64,000 nt of DNA from assembly GCA_963794745.1 (NCBI GenBank), contig CAWCEZ010000010.1, forward strand, positions 744,001 through 808,000. Reading direction: 5' to 3'. Below are positions 45,025-52,880 of the stretch, in pieces (position 1 is the stretch's first letter; each line of letters opens with the position of its first letter). Source of the DNA: Fen-671 sp963794745 (GTDB lineage Bacteria; Actinomycetota; Acidimicrobiia; Acidimicrobiales; Palsa-688). Made by a program: the position numbers and the translations under genes. A model generated the notes under the pieces. That model worked only from the letters and a program-made list of their open reading frames with translations. It had not been told where the DNA came from and ran no database searches.

Positions 45025-46590
45025 CTAACTAGCAAAGTTGCCGAGGGCGCCGAGGAGGGCTGCGACTAGGCCCTCAAGGGTGTGCTCGGAAGCTTCGGCG
45101 CTCACTTCTAGCCCGCGTCGCCGAGCCGTCGCGGCGGTAACGGGCCCTATGCAGGCGACCACCGAAGGGACTGGGATGCCCGCCGTCCCGGCCTGGTCGA
45201 GGTAACTGTCAACGGCCGAAGAAGAGGCGAAACAGATCGCATCCGCACGGCCCGCGGCTTTCAGGAGGTCCCGTTCGATGGGAACGGGGACCGTGCGGTA
45301 CGCCTCGACAGGGTCGACTTGCCACCCTGCGTCGGCAAGGCCGCGTCTCAGCTCATCGCGGGCGCCCGCAGCCTGGGGGAGGAAGACCTCCCGTCCACTG
45401 GTGGTAGGTGTGACAGGCGGCGGTGGCGGGAACGACTCGACCAGTCCCTCAGCCAGGTAGCGGGACGGTACGAGATCGGCCACGACGCGGTACGCCCTCA
45501 GAGCCTCTGTTGTTGCCGGCCCGACCGCGGCCACCTTGACTACGCCGAGCGAGCGGGTGTCAGGCACCAGTTCGAAGACACTTTGCACCGCGTTCGGGGA
45601 CGTGAACACGGCCCAGGCATAGGAGCCAGTTTGCAACTTCGCCGCCCCGGCGGCCAGGGCGGCCCCCCCGTCCGAAGGCGCCGCGAGGGAGATGGTCGGC
45701 ACCTCGAGCGCCCGCGCCCCGACGTCGCGTAGGAGCGAGGCGAGTTGCGGTGCCGCCTGAGCGGAGCGTGTCACGACGACGGTCCTGCCGGACAGTGGGC
45801 GTTGTTCGTACCAACCGAGGTCGAGGCCGGCCACCTCGCCGATGACGATCGTGACGGGTGGGCCGACCGGCGCATTCGCAAGACCGCCGAGAGTCGTCCT
45901 GACGGTTACCTGCTGGGGCTCGGTCCCCCATTGGACGGCCACGACGGGGGTCCCGGCAGGCAGCCCGCCAGCCATCAGGCGGTCTGCGATCTGGCGGCGG
46001 TGGGCGGCGCCCATCAACACCACGATCGTGCCGCCGGCCTGCGCGAGCGCCTCCCAATTCGTGCCACCGGCTCCAGGGGTGGGGTCGACGGAACGGGAAT
46101 GCCCCGCGACCACCGTGAAGGCGGTGACCAGGCCGCGGTGCGTCACGGGTACACCTGCGTATGCCGGCACGGCGACCGCAGAAGTGACCCCCGGCACCAC
46201 CTCGAAAGCCACCCCCGCCGAACGCAGGAAGAGGGCTTCTTCGCCGCCGCGACCGAAGACGAACGGGTCGCCACCTTTCAACCTCACCACTAGCTTGCCC
46301 TGGCGCGCCCGATCGACGAGCAGTTGGTTGATCGCCTCTTGGTCACCTCTGTCGTCGGGTTGCTTGCCGACGTCCACCCTTTCGGCGCCGGCAGGGGCCA
46401 GCGACAGGAGGCTCGCGTCGGTGAGCCGGTCGTGCACGACGACGTCGGCCCGAGCGAGGACCTCGGCACCGCGCATCGTCAGGAGCCCCGGGTCACCGGG
46501 GCCGGCGCCGACGAGGTAGACACTCCCGGTCACCGGCCTCCTTGTCACACTTGGGCCAACCGGTGTCACGCTTGGCCCGACCGATGTCAC
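45025..46590 (-). CDS. cobA-hemD: Uroporphyrinogen-III C-methyltransferase / uroporphyrinogen-III synthase fusion
   Basis: The protein has 521 residues; the GTG start overlaps the hemC stop (GTGA). Residues 1-20 are a 7-residue repeat (TSVGPSV-TPVGPSV) from a DNA triplication; a start at the GTG encoding VTGSVYLV after AAGGAGG is possible. Residues 20-265 are the SAM-dependent methyltransferase: VGAGPGDPGLLTMRGAEVL, the VRLKGGDPFVFGRGGEE loop and VPAYAGVPVTHR. Residues 275-515 are HemD (FTSPNAVQSVF, FASSSAVDSYL). It cyclises hydroxymethylbilane and methylates uroporphyrinogen III towards sirohaem or cobalamin. Confidence 0.93.
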   Translation of the reverse strand: MTSVGPSVTPVGPSVTRRPVTGSVYLVGAGPGDPGLLTMRGAEVLARADVVVHDRLTDASLLSLAPAGAERVDVGKQPDDRGDQEAINQLLVDRARQGKLVVRLKGGDPFVFGRGGEEALFLRSAGVAFEVVPGVTSAVAVPAYAGVPVTHRGLVTAFTVVAGHSRSVDPTPGAGGTNWEALAQAGGTIVVLMGAAHRRQIADRLMAGGLPAGTPVVAVQWGTEPQQVTVRTTLGGLANAPVGPPVTIVIGEVAGLDLGWYEQRPLSGRTVVVTRSAQAAPQLASLLRDVGARALEVPTISLAAPSDGGAALAAGAAKLQTGSYAWAVFTSPNAVQSVFELVPDTRSLGVVKVAAVGPATTEALRAYRVVADLVPSRYLAEGLVESFPPPPPVTPTTSGREVFLPQAAGARDELRRGLADAGWQVDPVEAYRTVPVPIERDLLKAAGRADAICFASSSAVDSYLDQAGTAGIPVPSVVACIGPVTAATARRRGLEVSAEASEHTLEGLVAALLGALGNFAS

Positions 46591-46603
46591 GGCTGTCCCA
46601 ACC
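46541..46603. repeat. Three 21-bp tandem units at the hemC/cobA-hemD junction
   Basis: Plus-strand units cttgtcacacttgggccaacc (46541-46561), ggtgtcacgcttggcccgacc (46562-46582) and gatgtcacggctgtcccaacc (46583-46603) share most positions. The unit nearest hemC contains the last hemC codons, its stop and the GTG start. The amplified copies add in-frame 7-residue repeats, each with its own GTG, to the N-terminus of the next protein. Confidence 0.75.
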
Positions 46604-47498
46604 GCGCGGCAAGAAGCTCCCGGCCGCCACCGGCCAGGACCATCTCGGCAACGTCGCGGCCGAGATCGGTGGCCATTCCGGGCCGGCCGGTGGAGCCGTA
46701 GCGGACCAGGGCGCTCCCGTCGGGCGAGGCGAGGAGGCCTTCGAGGTGGAGCTCCCCATCGTCGGTCGAAGTGGCGTAACCGGCGACCGGCAGGTCACAG
46801 GCCCCCCCCACTGTCGCGAGGAACGCCCTCTCCGCGTCCACCGCCTGGCGGGCGGCCCTGTCGTTGAGAGGCCCCAAGAGCTCGAGTTGGGCGTGGTCAT
46901 CGGCCCGGCACTCGATGGCCAGGGCGCCCTGGGCGACCTGGGGCAGCATCACGTCTGGGCCGAGTACCTCCCTCGGCTCGGGGCTGAGGCCCAAACGTGC
47001 CAGTGCGGCACCGGCCATTACGATCGCGCCACCTTCGGGTACCCGGGAAAGCCTCGTCCCGATGTTGCCGCGGAGGCTCTCGAACTTCAGGTCCGGGCGC
47101 AACCAGGCCAGTTGTGCACGCCGCCGCTGGCTCCCGGTTGCGACGGTCGCGCCGAGGCGAAGTCCCTCGAGCGTGTTACCGACGAGCACGTCCCTCGGGT
47201 CGCCGCGGGGAGGCACCGCGGCGAGGCAGGTGCCGGGCGCAGGCACGGGCTGAAGGTCTTTCGCGGAATGGACGGCTGCATCCGCTTCGCCGCTGAGCAG
47301 CGCAGCTTGCACCTCGCGTACAAAGACGCCCCGACCGCCCATCTCCCACACGGGTATGTCCGATCGGCGGTCGCCCGTAGTGGTTACGTGCACGAGCTCG
47401 ACTTCCAGGCCGGGATGAAGGCCCTGAAGCAGTGAGGCCACATATTGCGCCTGCCAAAGCGCCAGCGGGCTTGCTCGCGTCGCCAGCCGGAAGGGCAC
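46587..47498 (-). CDS. hemC: Porphobilinogen deaminase (hydroxymethylbilane synthase)
   Basis: The protein has 303 residues. Start MPFRLATRASPLALWQAQ; conserved VHSAKDLQPV, ATGSQRRRAQL, LRGNIGTRL; the dipyrromethane-binding Cys in GGACDLPVAGYA. Complete, normal length. It polymerises four porphobilinogens. It begins right after the hemA stop and overlaps the next gene, so hemA-hemC-cobA/hemD are co-translated. Confidence 0.96.
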   Translation of the reverse strand: MPFRLATRASPLALWQAQYVASLLQGLHPGLEVELVHVTTTGDRRSDIPVWEMGGRGVFVREVQAALLSGEADAAVHSAKDLQPVPAPGTCLAAVPPRGDPRDVLVGNTLEGLRLGATVATGSQRRRAQLAWLRPDLKFESLRGNIGTRLSRVPEGGAIVMAGAALARLGLSPEPREVLGPDVMLPQVAQGALAIECRADDHAQLELLGPLNDRAARQAVDAERAFLATVGGACDLPVAGYATSTDDGELHLEGLLASPDGSALVRYGSTGRPGMATDLGRDVAEMVLAGGGRELLAARLGQP

Positions 47499-47499
47499 G

Positions 47500-48768
47500 T
47501 TACGGTTCTAAGCCGAAAAGCTCCCGGAAAGCGTCGGCGAGCGCTTCGCCCCTGGCCGTGCCGGCAGCGGCTTTCAGGTTGACCGTTGGTTCGTGGAGCA
47601 ACTTGGCGACGATGCGCTTCGTCATCGTCTCCAGCAGCTCGCGCTCCGCCGGGCCGAGCTCCCGGGTGCGCACCTCGAGGCGGGCCATCTCGGCCGCCCT
47701 GATTTCCTCCGCACGGTCGTAGAGGGTGCTCACCAGCGGCGCGACGCCCCGGGCCGCAAGAGCCGTGTTGTAGCGGTCTACCTCTTGGGCGATTATCCGC
47801 TCGACGGCGGGCACCTCCGCTCGCCGTCCGTCCACCTTGGACGCCACGAACTCACTGATGTCGTCCATGTTGAGCAGGGTAACGCCGGCGATGTCGGCTA
47901 CCTCCGGGTCGATGTCGCGTGGCACAGCCAGGTCGACGAGCAGCATCGGGCGACCGGCCCTGGAGGCAACGGCAGCCCGGGTACTGGCCAAGCCGAGAAC
48001 GGTGTCCTCACCCGAGGTACAGCTCGCTACAACGTCAGCGGTGGCCAGGACCGCTGGCAGTTCGCCCCAGTTTGCGACCCGTCCCCCGATGGCTTCGGCA
48101 ACCTGCACCGCCCGGGCCATGGTCCGGTTGGCGACGATGACCGGGAGAGCTCCTGGCACCGCGGCGAATGCCCTTGCGGCGCTCTCGCCCACCTCGCCCA
48201 ACCCGATGACCATCGCCTGCTTTCCCTGTAGCCCGCCCAGCCTGGACGCGGCCAGTTCTTGCGCGGCATGCGAAAGCGAGGTCGTGCCCCGGCTGATGGC
48301 GGTCTCCGCGCGGGCACGCTTGCCCACTACCAAAGCGTGACGGAAGGCACCGCCAAGGACAGGGCCGCTCGTGCCCTCCTCCCGGGCGACCTCCCAGGCT
48401 TGGCGGACCTGGCCGAGGACCTCGGGTTCGCCCAGAGAGGCCGAGTCGAGCCCCGCGGAAACCCTGAAGAGGTAGTTGACCGCCGCCTCGTCGAAGTAGG
48501 AGTAGAGGCTCCCCGAGAAAGCCTCCGGAGGTTGGCCGCTCCAGGTCGAGAAAAACTCACGGATGTCCGCCATCGCCCCGTGGAAGCGGTTGACAAGGGC
48601 GTAGACCTCGGTCCGCATGCAGGTCGAAAGGACCACGACCTCGTCCAGGTGGGGCCGCGACGAAAGGTCGGCGAGAGCCTTGTGCAGGTCCCCAGGGGCC
48701 ACGATCATGGGCTCCAAGGCGGGGAGCGGCACTGTCCGGTGATTTATCCCGACTACGGCAATAGACAC
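47500..48768 (-). CDS. hemA: Glutamyl-tRNA reductase
   Basis: The protein has 422 residues from a GTG at 48768 (MSIAVVGINHRTVPL), with AAAGGAG about 12 bases upstream; it overlaps the preceding gene's stop by 16 bases. Catalytic Cys in VLSTCMRTEVYA; homologues mostly have STCNR, so an Asn-to-Met change sits beside it. NADPH domain VIGLGEVGESAARAF and dimerisation domain (ELLETMTKRIVAKLLHEPTVNLK) are intact. It makes glutamate-1-semialdehyde from glutamyl-tRNA, the first committed step of haem synthesis. The operon with rex implies redox control. Confidence 0.95.
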   Translation of the reverse strand: MSIAVVGINHRTVPLPALEPMIVAPGDLHKALADLSSRPHLDEVVVLSTCMRTEVYALVNRFHGAMADIREFFSTWSGQPPEAFSGSLYSYFDEAAVNYLFRVSAGLDSASLGEPEVLGQVRQAWEVAREEGTSGPVLGGAFRHALVVGKRARAETAISRGTTSLSHAAQELAASRLGGLQGKQAMVIGLGEVGESAARAFAAVPGALPVIVANRTMARAVQVAEAIGGRVANWGELPAVLATADVVASCTSGEDTVLGLASTRAAVASRAGRPMLLVDLAVPRDIDPEVADIAGVTLLNMDDISEFVASKVDGRRAEVPAVERIIAQEVDRYNTALAARGVAPLVSTLYDRAEEIRAAEMARLEVRTRELGPAERELLETMTKRIVAKLLHEPTVNLKAAAGTARGEALADAFRELFGLEP

Positions 48769-49391
48769 GCCTCGAGGCGCTCCTTTGCTTCGGCCCGGCG
48801 TCCCGAGCGGATGAGGTCGAGCATGGCCCAATCCAGGGCCGGCCGCCAGTCGACCTCTTCGGTGCTCCGTCCCTGAGCCTTCAGCTGCGAGCGCGCTCCA
48901 GCGAGCAGCTCAGCCAGTTCGGCCAGCTCGGGGCCCATCTGTTCGACGACGTGTTGCTTGAGCCATGACGCCAACGCGGGGCTGTAGCCGTTGGTCGATA
49001 TGGCCACCGTGACCGGCCCCTGGCGCGCCACCGCGGGCAGGATGAACGAACAATTGTCGGGGTCGTCCGCCGAATTGACCCAGACCCCGGCCGACGTCCC
49101 GTCGTTATAGACGGCCCTGTTCACCTCCGGGGCACCCGTAGCGGCTACCACCAGCCAGTAACCGGCGACCTCGCCAGCCCTGTAGGGGCGTTCCTCCATG
49201 CTCGCCACGCCCGGCAATCCAGCCAGCGCAAGCATCGGCGGCAGCAGCTCCTTGGCCACCACGTGGACCTGGGCCCCTCCGGCGAGCAGCCCTCTTGCCT
49301 TGCGTTCGGCGATGTGGCCACCCCCCACGACAAGGCAGCGACGGTCCCTCAGGACAAGCGCCACAGGGTAGACCGGAGTATCGAGAGGCAA
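48753..49391 (-). CDS. Precorrin-2 dehydrogenase / sirohaem synthase N-domain (Met8-like)
   Basis: The protein has about 212 residues. The start is uncertain; I chose a TTG at 49391 so that the conserved YPVALVLRDRRCLVVGGGHIAERKA begins near residue 8; no ATG fits. The Rossmann motif GGGHIAERKA, ATGAPEVNRAVY, VNSADDPDNCSFILPAV and STNGYSPALASWLK are diagnostic of the CysG N-terminal half. It oxidises precorrin-2 and inserts iron to give sirohaem, using the product of the CobA domain. It lies between rex and hemA. Confidence 0.92.
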   Translation of the reverse strand: MPLDTPVYPVALVLRDRRCLVVGGGHIAERKARGLLAGGAQVHVVAKELLPPMLALAGLPGVASMEERPYRAGEVAGYWLVVAATGAPEVNRAVYNDGTSAGVWVNSADDPDNCSFILPAVARQGPVTVAISTNGYSPALASWLKQHVVEQMGPELAELAELLAGARSQLKAQGRSTEEVDWRPALDWAMLDLIRSGRRAEAKERLEACLLP

Positions 49392-49398
49392 AGCAGGC

Positions 49399-50082
49399 TT
49401 ACTTTCTCGAGATGCCGGCAGCCTTAGCCGGGCTTTCGACGTTGTCGTTGCGGAAGTGCTCGTAGTAGCCGAGGATTTGTAGCTCCACGCCGAGGTCGAC
49501 CTTGCGGACCGAAACGTGAGGCGCCACGTTGACCACCACGGGGGCAAAATTCAGCACCGAGGTGACCCCTGCGGCCACGAGCCTGTCGGCCACCTCCTGG
49601 GCAACCGACGCCGGCGTTGCGATGAGCGCCATGGTGACCTGTTTTTTCTTCACCACGCGGGCTAGTTCTGACAACGGGTAGATGAGGGCGCCGCCGAGCA
49701 GCATCCCGCACTTGGCGGGGTCGGTGTCGAACGCCGCTACAACGTGAAAGCCACGCTCGGAAAAGCCTTTGTAGTTGCCAAGGGCGTGGCCCAGGTTGCC
49801 CGCTCCGATCAGCGCGACGTTGTACTCCTGGTTGAGGCCGAGCTGGCGGTTGATCTGCTGGCGGAGCAGATCCGTGTCGTAGCCGACGCCCCGTGTCCCG
49901 TAGGACCCGAGGTAGGAAAGGTCTTTTCGGACCTGTGCGGCGTTGACACCTGCGCTGACGGCAAGTTCCTCAGAAGACATTGTCATATGGCGCGTCTCGC
50001 TCGCTTCTACCAAGGCGCGGAGGTACAGAGGAAGACGCTTCACCGTCGCCTCGGGGAGCAGTCGAGCAACCGCCATCGCCAC
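49399..50082 (-). CDS. rex: Redox-sensing transcriptional repressor Rex
   Basis: The protein has 227 residues. N-terminal winged helix with MSSEELAVSAGVNAAQVRKDLSYLGSYGTRGVGYD (in pieces); Rossmann domain ALIGAGNLGHALGNYKGF, then AAFDTDPAKCG and LIATPASVAQEVADRL; domain-swap helix VSVRKVDLGVELQILGYYEHF. Rex binds NADH to sense the NADH/NAD ratio and, in Streptomyces, controls rex-hemACD, nuo and cyd. Here it heads the haem operon, and complex I is 16 kb away. I did not find a clear Rex operator upstream of either. Confidence 0.96.
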   Translation of the reverse strand: MAMAVARLLPEATVKRLPLYLRALVEASETRHMTMSSEELAVSAGVNAAQVRKDLSYLGSYGTRGVGYDTDLLRQQINRQLGLNQEYNVALIGAGNLGHALGNYKGFSERGFHVVAAFDTDPAKCGMLLGGALIYPLSELARVVKKKQVTMALIATPASVAQEVADRLVAAGVTSVLNFAPVVVNVAPHVSVRKVDLGVELQILGYYEHFRNDNVESPAKAAGISRK

Positions 50083-50165
50083 AATGGTACGCCCCAGCCC
50101 GTCGTAGCCCTAATGGCCCCCGTCGTACCCTGGGGCCGACATCCAAGAAGGGCTGCCGCCGTATG

Positions 50166-50175
50166 TAAGCGCTTA
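50166..50175. promoter_or_regulatory. Palindrome in the rex-mgsA divergent spacer
   Basis: TAAGCGCTTA is a perfect 10-base palindrome inside an AT-rich patch (TATGTAAGCGCTTATATGTAATAAT) of an otherwise GC-rich spacer. A TAATAAT -10-like box follows on the plus strand 15 bases before the mgsA leader. It may be an operator for one of the divergent genes; it does not match the TTGTGA-N6-TTCACA Rex consensus. Confidence 0.35.
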
Positions 50176-50229
50176 TATGTAATAATGGGAAGTGTGAAAA
50201 CGCAAAAGGCCCCGACTTCGCCCCAAAAT

Positions 50230-50710
50230 ATGCCTGCTCGCCGGCGGGTTGCCTTGGTCGCGCGACGACAATCGGAAGGCCGACCTTTTGGAGTGGGCGC
50301 GCTACAACCGGGCTTCCTTGAAGGCCCATGACCTCATCGCGACCGGGACCACAGGCAAATTGATCAGCAAAGAGCTGGGCCTCCCCGTTTCCACAGTGGA
50401 GAGCGGCCCGCTTGGGGGCGACCTTCAGATCGGCGCAATGATCACGCAGGGCGATATCGACATGCTCGTGTTCTTCTGGGACCCTTTGGAGCCCCAGCCG
50501 CACGACCCCGACGTACGGGCTTTGCTGCGCGTGGGCGTTGTCTGGAACATCCTGATCGCCTGTAACCGGGCGACGGCCGACTTCCTCATTTCCTCGCCTC
50601 TCATGACCCAGCCCTATGAGCGTGCGACCCGCCACTACGGTGCGGCCATGAAACCCGAGCCCCGGGCCGCTATCGTGCGCTCGCTCAACTCGTCCGCTCT
50701 CGTCAGCTAA
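50230..50710 (+). CDS. mgsA: Methylglyoxal synthase, one frameshift
   Basis: About 159 residues are expected from the ATG at 50230 (MPARRRVALVA); an ATG at 50185 is a possible longer start. After VALVA one extra base in gcgcga near 50262-50264 breaks the frame; without it the text reads AHDNRKADLLEWARYN, restoring the catalytic His. The rest is intact: LIATGTTGKLI, ESGPLGGDLQIGAMI, the Asp of GDIDMLVFFWDPLEPQPHDPDV, and VWNILIACNRATADF. It converts dihydroxyacetone phosphate to methylglyoxal. It is divergent from rex. Confidence 0.9.
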
Positions 50711-50743
50711 GCGAGGGCCGGCTCAGCGGGGCTGGGTGTAGCG

Positions 50744-50814
50744 CCGGCTGCGGTGCACGGCCGGCTCAGCCGGCTGCGGTGCACGGCCGGCTCAGCCGGC
50801 TGCGGTGTACTGGG
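50744..50814. repeat. 26-bp tandem repeat (2.7 copies), hairpin-forming
   Basis: Two perfect units ccggctgcggtgcacggccggctcag (50744-50769, 50770-50795) and a third partial unit to 50814 that covers the last codons and stop of the HTH gene. Each unit contains GCCGGCTCAGCCGGC, a self-complementary hairpin. It lies between the convergent mgsA and HTH genes and could work as a bidirectional terminator; it arose by duplication of the HTH gene's 3' end. Confidence 0.7.
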
Positions 50815-50995
50815 CAGCCAGGTAGCTGTCCACGTCCTCTTCGCGTATCCGGTACGACCGGCCTACGCGCACTGCCGGTAGCTGCCCCGACTGCACCAAC
50901 CGGTAAACCGTCATATTCGAAACCCGGAGCAGGCCCGCCACCTCGGCAACTGTGACGTAACGGGACCGGGACCGAGCCTCGCTCAGTTTGGCCAT
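50792..50995 (-). CDS. Excisionase-like HTH DNA-binding protein
   Basis: The protein has 67 residues. A single helix-turn-helix of the MerR/excisionase type: VTVAEVAGLLRVSNMTVYRLVQSGQLPAVRVGRSYRI followed by REEDVDSYL. It is the kind of gene found beside proC in mycobacteria (Rv0500A type) and other actinobacteria, so it is a chromosomal regulator rather than a phage excisionase, despite its family name. Its targets are unknown. Confidence 0.9.
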   Translation of the reverse strand: MAKLSEARSRSRYVTVAEVAGLLRVSNMTVYRLVQSGQLPAVRVGRSYRIREEDVDSYLAAQYTAAG

Positions 50996-51054
50996 GCTGC
51001 ACCCTTCTCCAACTACGAGCGTACGTGAAAGAAGGGCTTCCTGCCAGGGGGGCT

Positions 51055-51885
51055 TTAAGCGCTGGGCGAGCCGAGGCCACGGGATCCGAGTTGGCGGCTG
51101 CGGTGCGAGGCTGCCGTCACTGCCTCGATGAAGGCGGAGCGTACCCCGCCGGCTTCAAGCTCTCGCAGCCCCGAGGCCGTAGTGCCCGCCGGCGAAGTCA
51201 CCGCGGCTCGCAGGGCGGCGGGGCTCTGGCCGGGCTCTGCGAGCATCCGGGCCGTGCCCAGCAAGGTCTGGACGACGAGGTCCCCGGCGACCGAGCGCGG
51301 CAGGCCCAGCAGGACGCCCGCTTCGACCATCGCTTCAGCGACCAGCGCAATGTAAGCCGGCCCCGAGCCGGACAACCCGGTGACCGCGTCGAGGAGCCTC
51401 TCAGGGACCTCGACAACGAGGCCGACCGAACTCATGATGCTGATCGCCCAGTCGACGTCCTCTGGGTCCGAGCGCGAGCCGCCGACGATGGCAGTGGCCG
51501 CCGTCGACACGACCGCCGGCATGTTGGGCATAGCCCGCACGACTGCGCAACTGCCGGGGCACCATGACTGGAGGTCGCTCAAAGTCACACCGGCTGCTAT
51601 CGAAAGCACTCTTTTGGCCCCAGTGCCAGCCAGGCCTCGGCACACACTCTCGACGTCTCCCGGCTTGACTGCGAGGACGACACCCTCTGCAGGCGTTAGT
51701 TCGCCGTCGACGATCTCGAGGCCGTCGAAACGGCTCGCCAAACCACCTGGCGCGAGCAGCTCAGCGCGACGCTCCGGCGACACCTCGGCCACCGCTACCT
51801 GCGAAGGTTTGGCCCAGCCCGCCTCGAGCAAGCCGCCGACAAGCGCTTCGCCCATTTTGCCCCCACCAATCACCAACAGATCCAT
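51055..51885 (-). CDS. proC: Pyrroline-5-carboxylate reductase
   Basis: The protein has 276 residues from the ATG at 51885 (MDLLVIGGGKMGEALVGGLL); an upstream frame extension is not homologous. NADPH-binding GGGKMGEAL, VVLAVKPGDVESV, RAMPNMPAVV, and the C-terminal signature TGLSGSGPAYIALVAEAMVEAGVLLGL through LREAVTSPAGTTASGL-like AALRAAVTSPAGTTASGLRELE are present. It makes proline from pyrroline-5-carboxylate. No clear ribosome site precedes the ATG. Confidence 0.95.
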   Translation of the reverse strand: MDLLVIGGGKMGEALVGGLLEAGWAKPSQVAVAEVSPERRAELLAPGGLASRFDGLEIVDGELTPAEGVVLAVKPGDVESVCRGLAGTGAKRVLSIAAGVTLSDLQSWCPGSCAVVRAMPNMPAVVSTAATAIVGGSRSDPEDVDWAISIMSSVGLVVEVPERLLDAVTGLSGSGPAYIALVAEAMVEAGVLLGLPRSVAGDLVVQTLLGTARMLAEPGQSPAALRAAVTSPAGTTASGLRELEAGGVRSAFIEAVTAASHRSRQLGSRGLGSPSA

Positions 51886-52292
51886 GCGCCAAACGATAGA
51901 GGAGATCAGGGGTGCAGGCTCGGGCAGAGAGTGCCGCAGTCCGCGAGCCCGGGCACTTCGCACTTCCCCGAACGAAATGATGGTGTCCCGCGGGCTACGG
52001 CAATGCCATCGTAGCCAACCCAGGGCGACCGCTCGCTGGCAAGCGTCCGGGGAAATTATGGCGGAAACGTGACGCTCCGGCCTCCGGACGGAGGGCCTGT
52101 CGGCCTCCTTTTACAGACGACCAGGTCGCGCTCGGTAGGTGCCGTTTACGGCCCGGACCGCGTCGGCGCCGCCGGCCCACAGGGGCCAAAGTTGCGTCCG
52201 AACGCCGCCGCGCGAAGAAGGCTGGCGCGCGCCCTCGTCTAGTGGCTCGCCCACGTAGTGCGCGAAGCGGGATGCGTCACAGGAGCGGCCTG
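51886..52292. other. Intergenic stretch with one terminator-like hairpin
   Basis: About 400 bases between proC and the RsiG-like gene, both on the minus strand. I see no gene. A plus-strand hairpin, GGAGGgCC-TGTC-GGCCTCC followed by TTTT (52090-52112), looks like an intrinsic terminator, but no plus-strand gene ends here; a small plus-strand RNA cannot be excluded. The proC promoter should be close to 51900-51960. Confidence 0.4.
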
Positions 52293-52836
52293 TTACTTGA
52301 GGAGCGAGTCGACGTTTGCTTCGCCACTGCGGTAGCGACGAACCAGCTCCTCTTGCAGGTGGTCCTGGATGTCGTGGAGAGCCCGCCGTTCCGCTGAAAC
52401 ATCGTGTTCCAAGTCGGACAGGCCGACGAGCAGCTCGTCCAGTTCGACGGAGCTCAGCGAGCCGAGGGAGCCAAGTTGGTCGGAGGGCAGCATCTCTTCG
52501 ACCCGGGCCGCCAGCTTCTGCAGCTCCCCATCTGCCGGCGCGAAGAACGATATGGGCATCCGGCCCGGCCCTTCCCCGCGGCTGTGGTCGCCCAAGATCT
52601 GGGGGAGCTGGTCGATCAAAGCCTCTGCGCCCTGGTCCGACAGCCCGAGCAGTCGCCGCTCGGACTCGGCCAAGATCAGGTCGACGCGGGCTTGGGCAAG
52701 CCGGCGGATGTAGGAGAGGTCGGTCTCCAATTGGGCGCAAGCATCGCGTTTCGCGCGCAGCTCGGCCAGGCTCGAGATCCTCGAGCTCCGAAAGGTAATC
52801 GGGGTCGAGCGCCGCGACCAGGGTGAACTTGTCCAT
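52293..52836 (-). CDS. RsiG-like anti-sigma/c-di-GMP-binding protein, one frameshift
   Basis: About 180 residues are expected from the ATG at 52836 (MDKFTLVAALDPDYLSELEDLE). One extra C near 52770 moves to the frame with LAELRAKRDACAQLETDLSYIRRLAQARVDLI (in pieces). The helix contains E-TDL-S-YI-R-RLA-Q-ARV-D, an exact match to the E(X)3S(X)2R(X)3Q(X)3D cyclic-di-GMP signature of Streptomyces RsiG, the anti-sigma factor of WhiG. Only one copy is visible; Streptomyces has two, whereas single-motif homologues act as homodimers. The rest (ESERRLLGLSDQGAEALIDQLPQIL, LHDIQDHLQEELVRRYRSG) is helical as in that family. No WhiG gene lies in the window. Confidence 0.75.
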
Positions 52837-52880
52837 CAACTCAGAGGTTACAGCACTTGCGCGGCCACTGACAGCGCGAT

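Noticed and set aside
50193..50203. Rex operator upstream of rex
   Set aside because: Only one TGTGAA half-site is present; the matching TTCACA half is missing at the required spacing.
50744..50814. CRISPR array
   Set aside because: Units are directly adjacent, fewer than three, without spacers, and derive from the neighbouring gene end.
50792..50995. Phage excisionase
   Set aside because: No integrase or phage gene is near; position beside proC is typical of a chromosomal actinobacterial regulator.
52090..52112. Terminator of a plus-strand gene
   Set aside because: The hairpin and T run fit an intrinsic terminator, but no plus-strand gene ends here, so only a hypothetical small RNA would use it.
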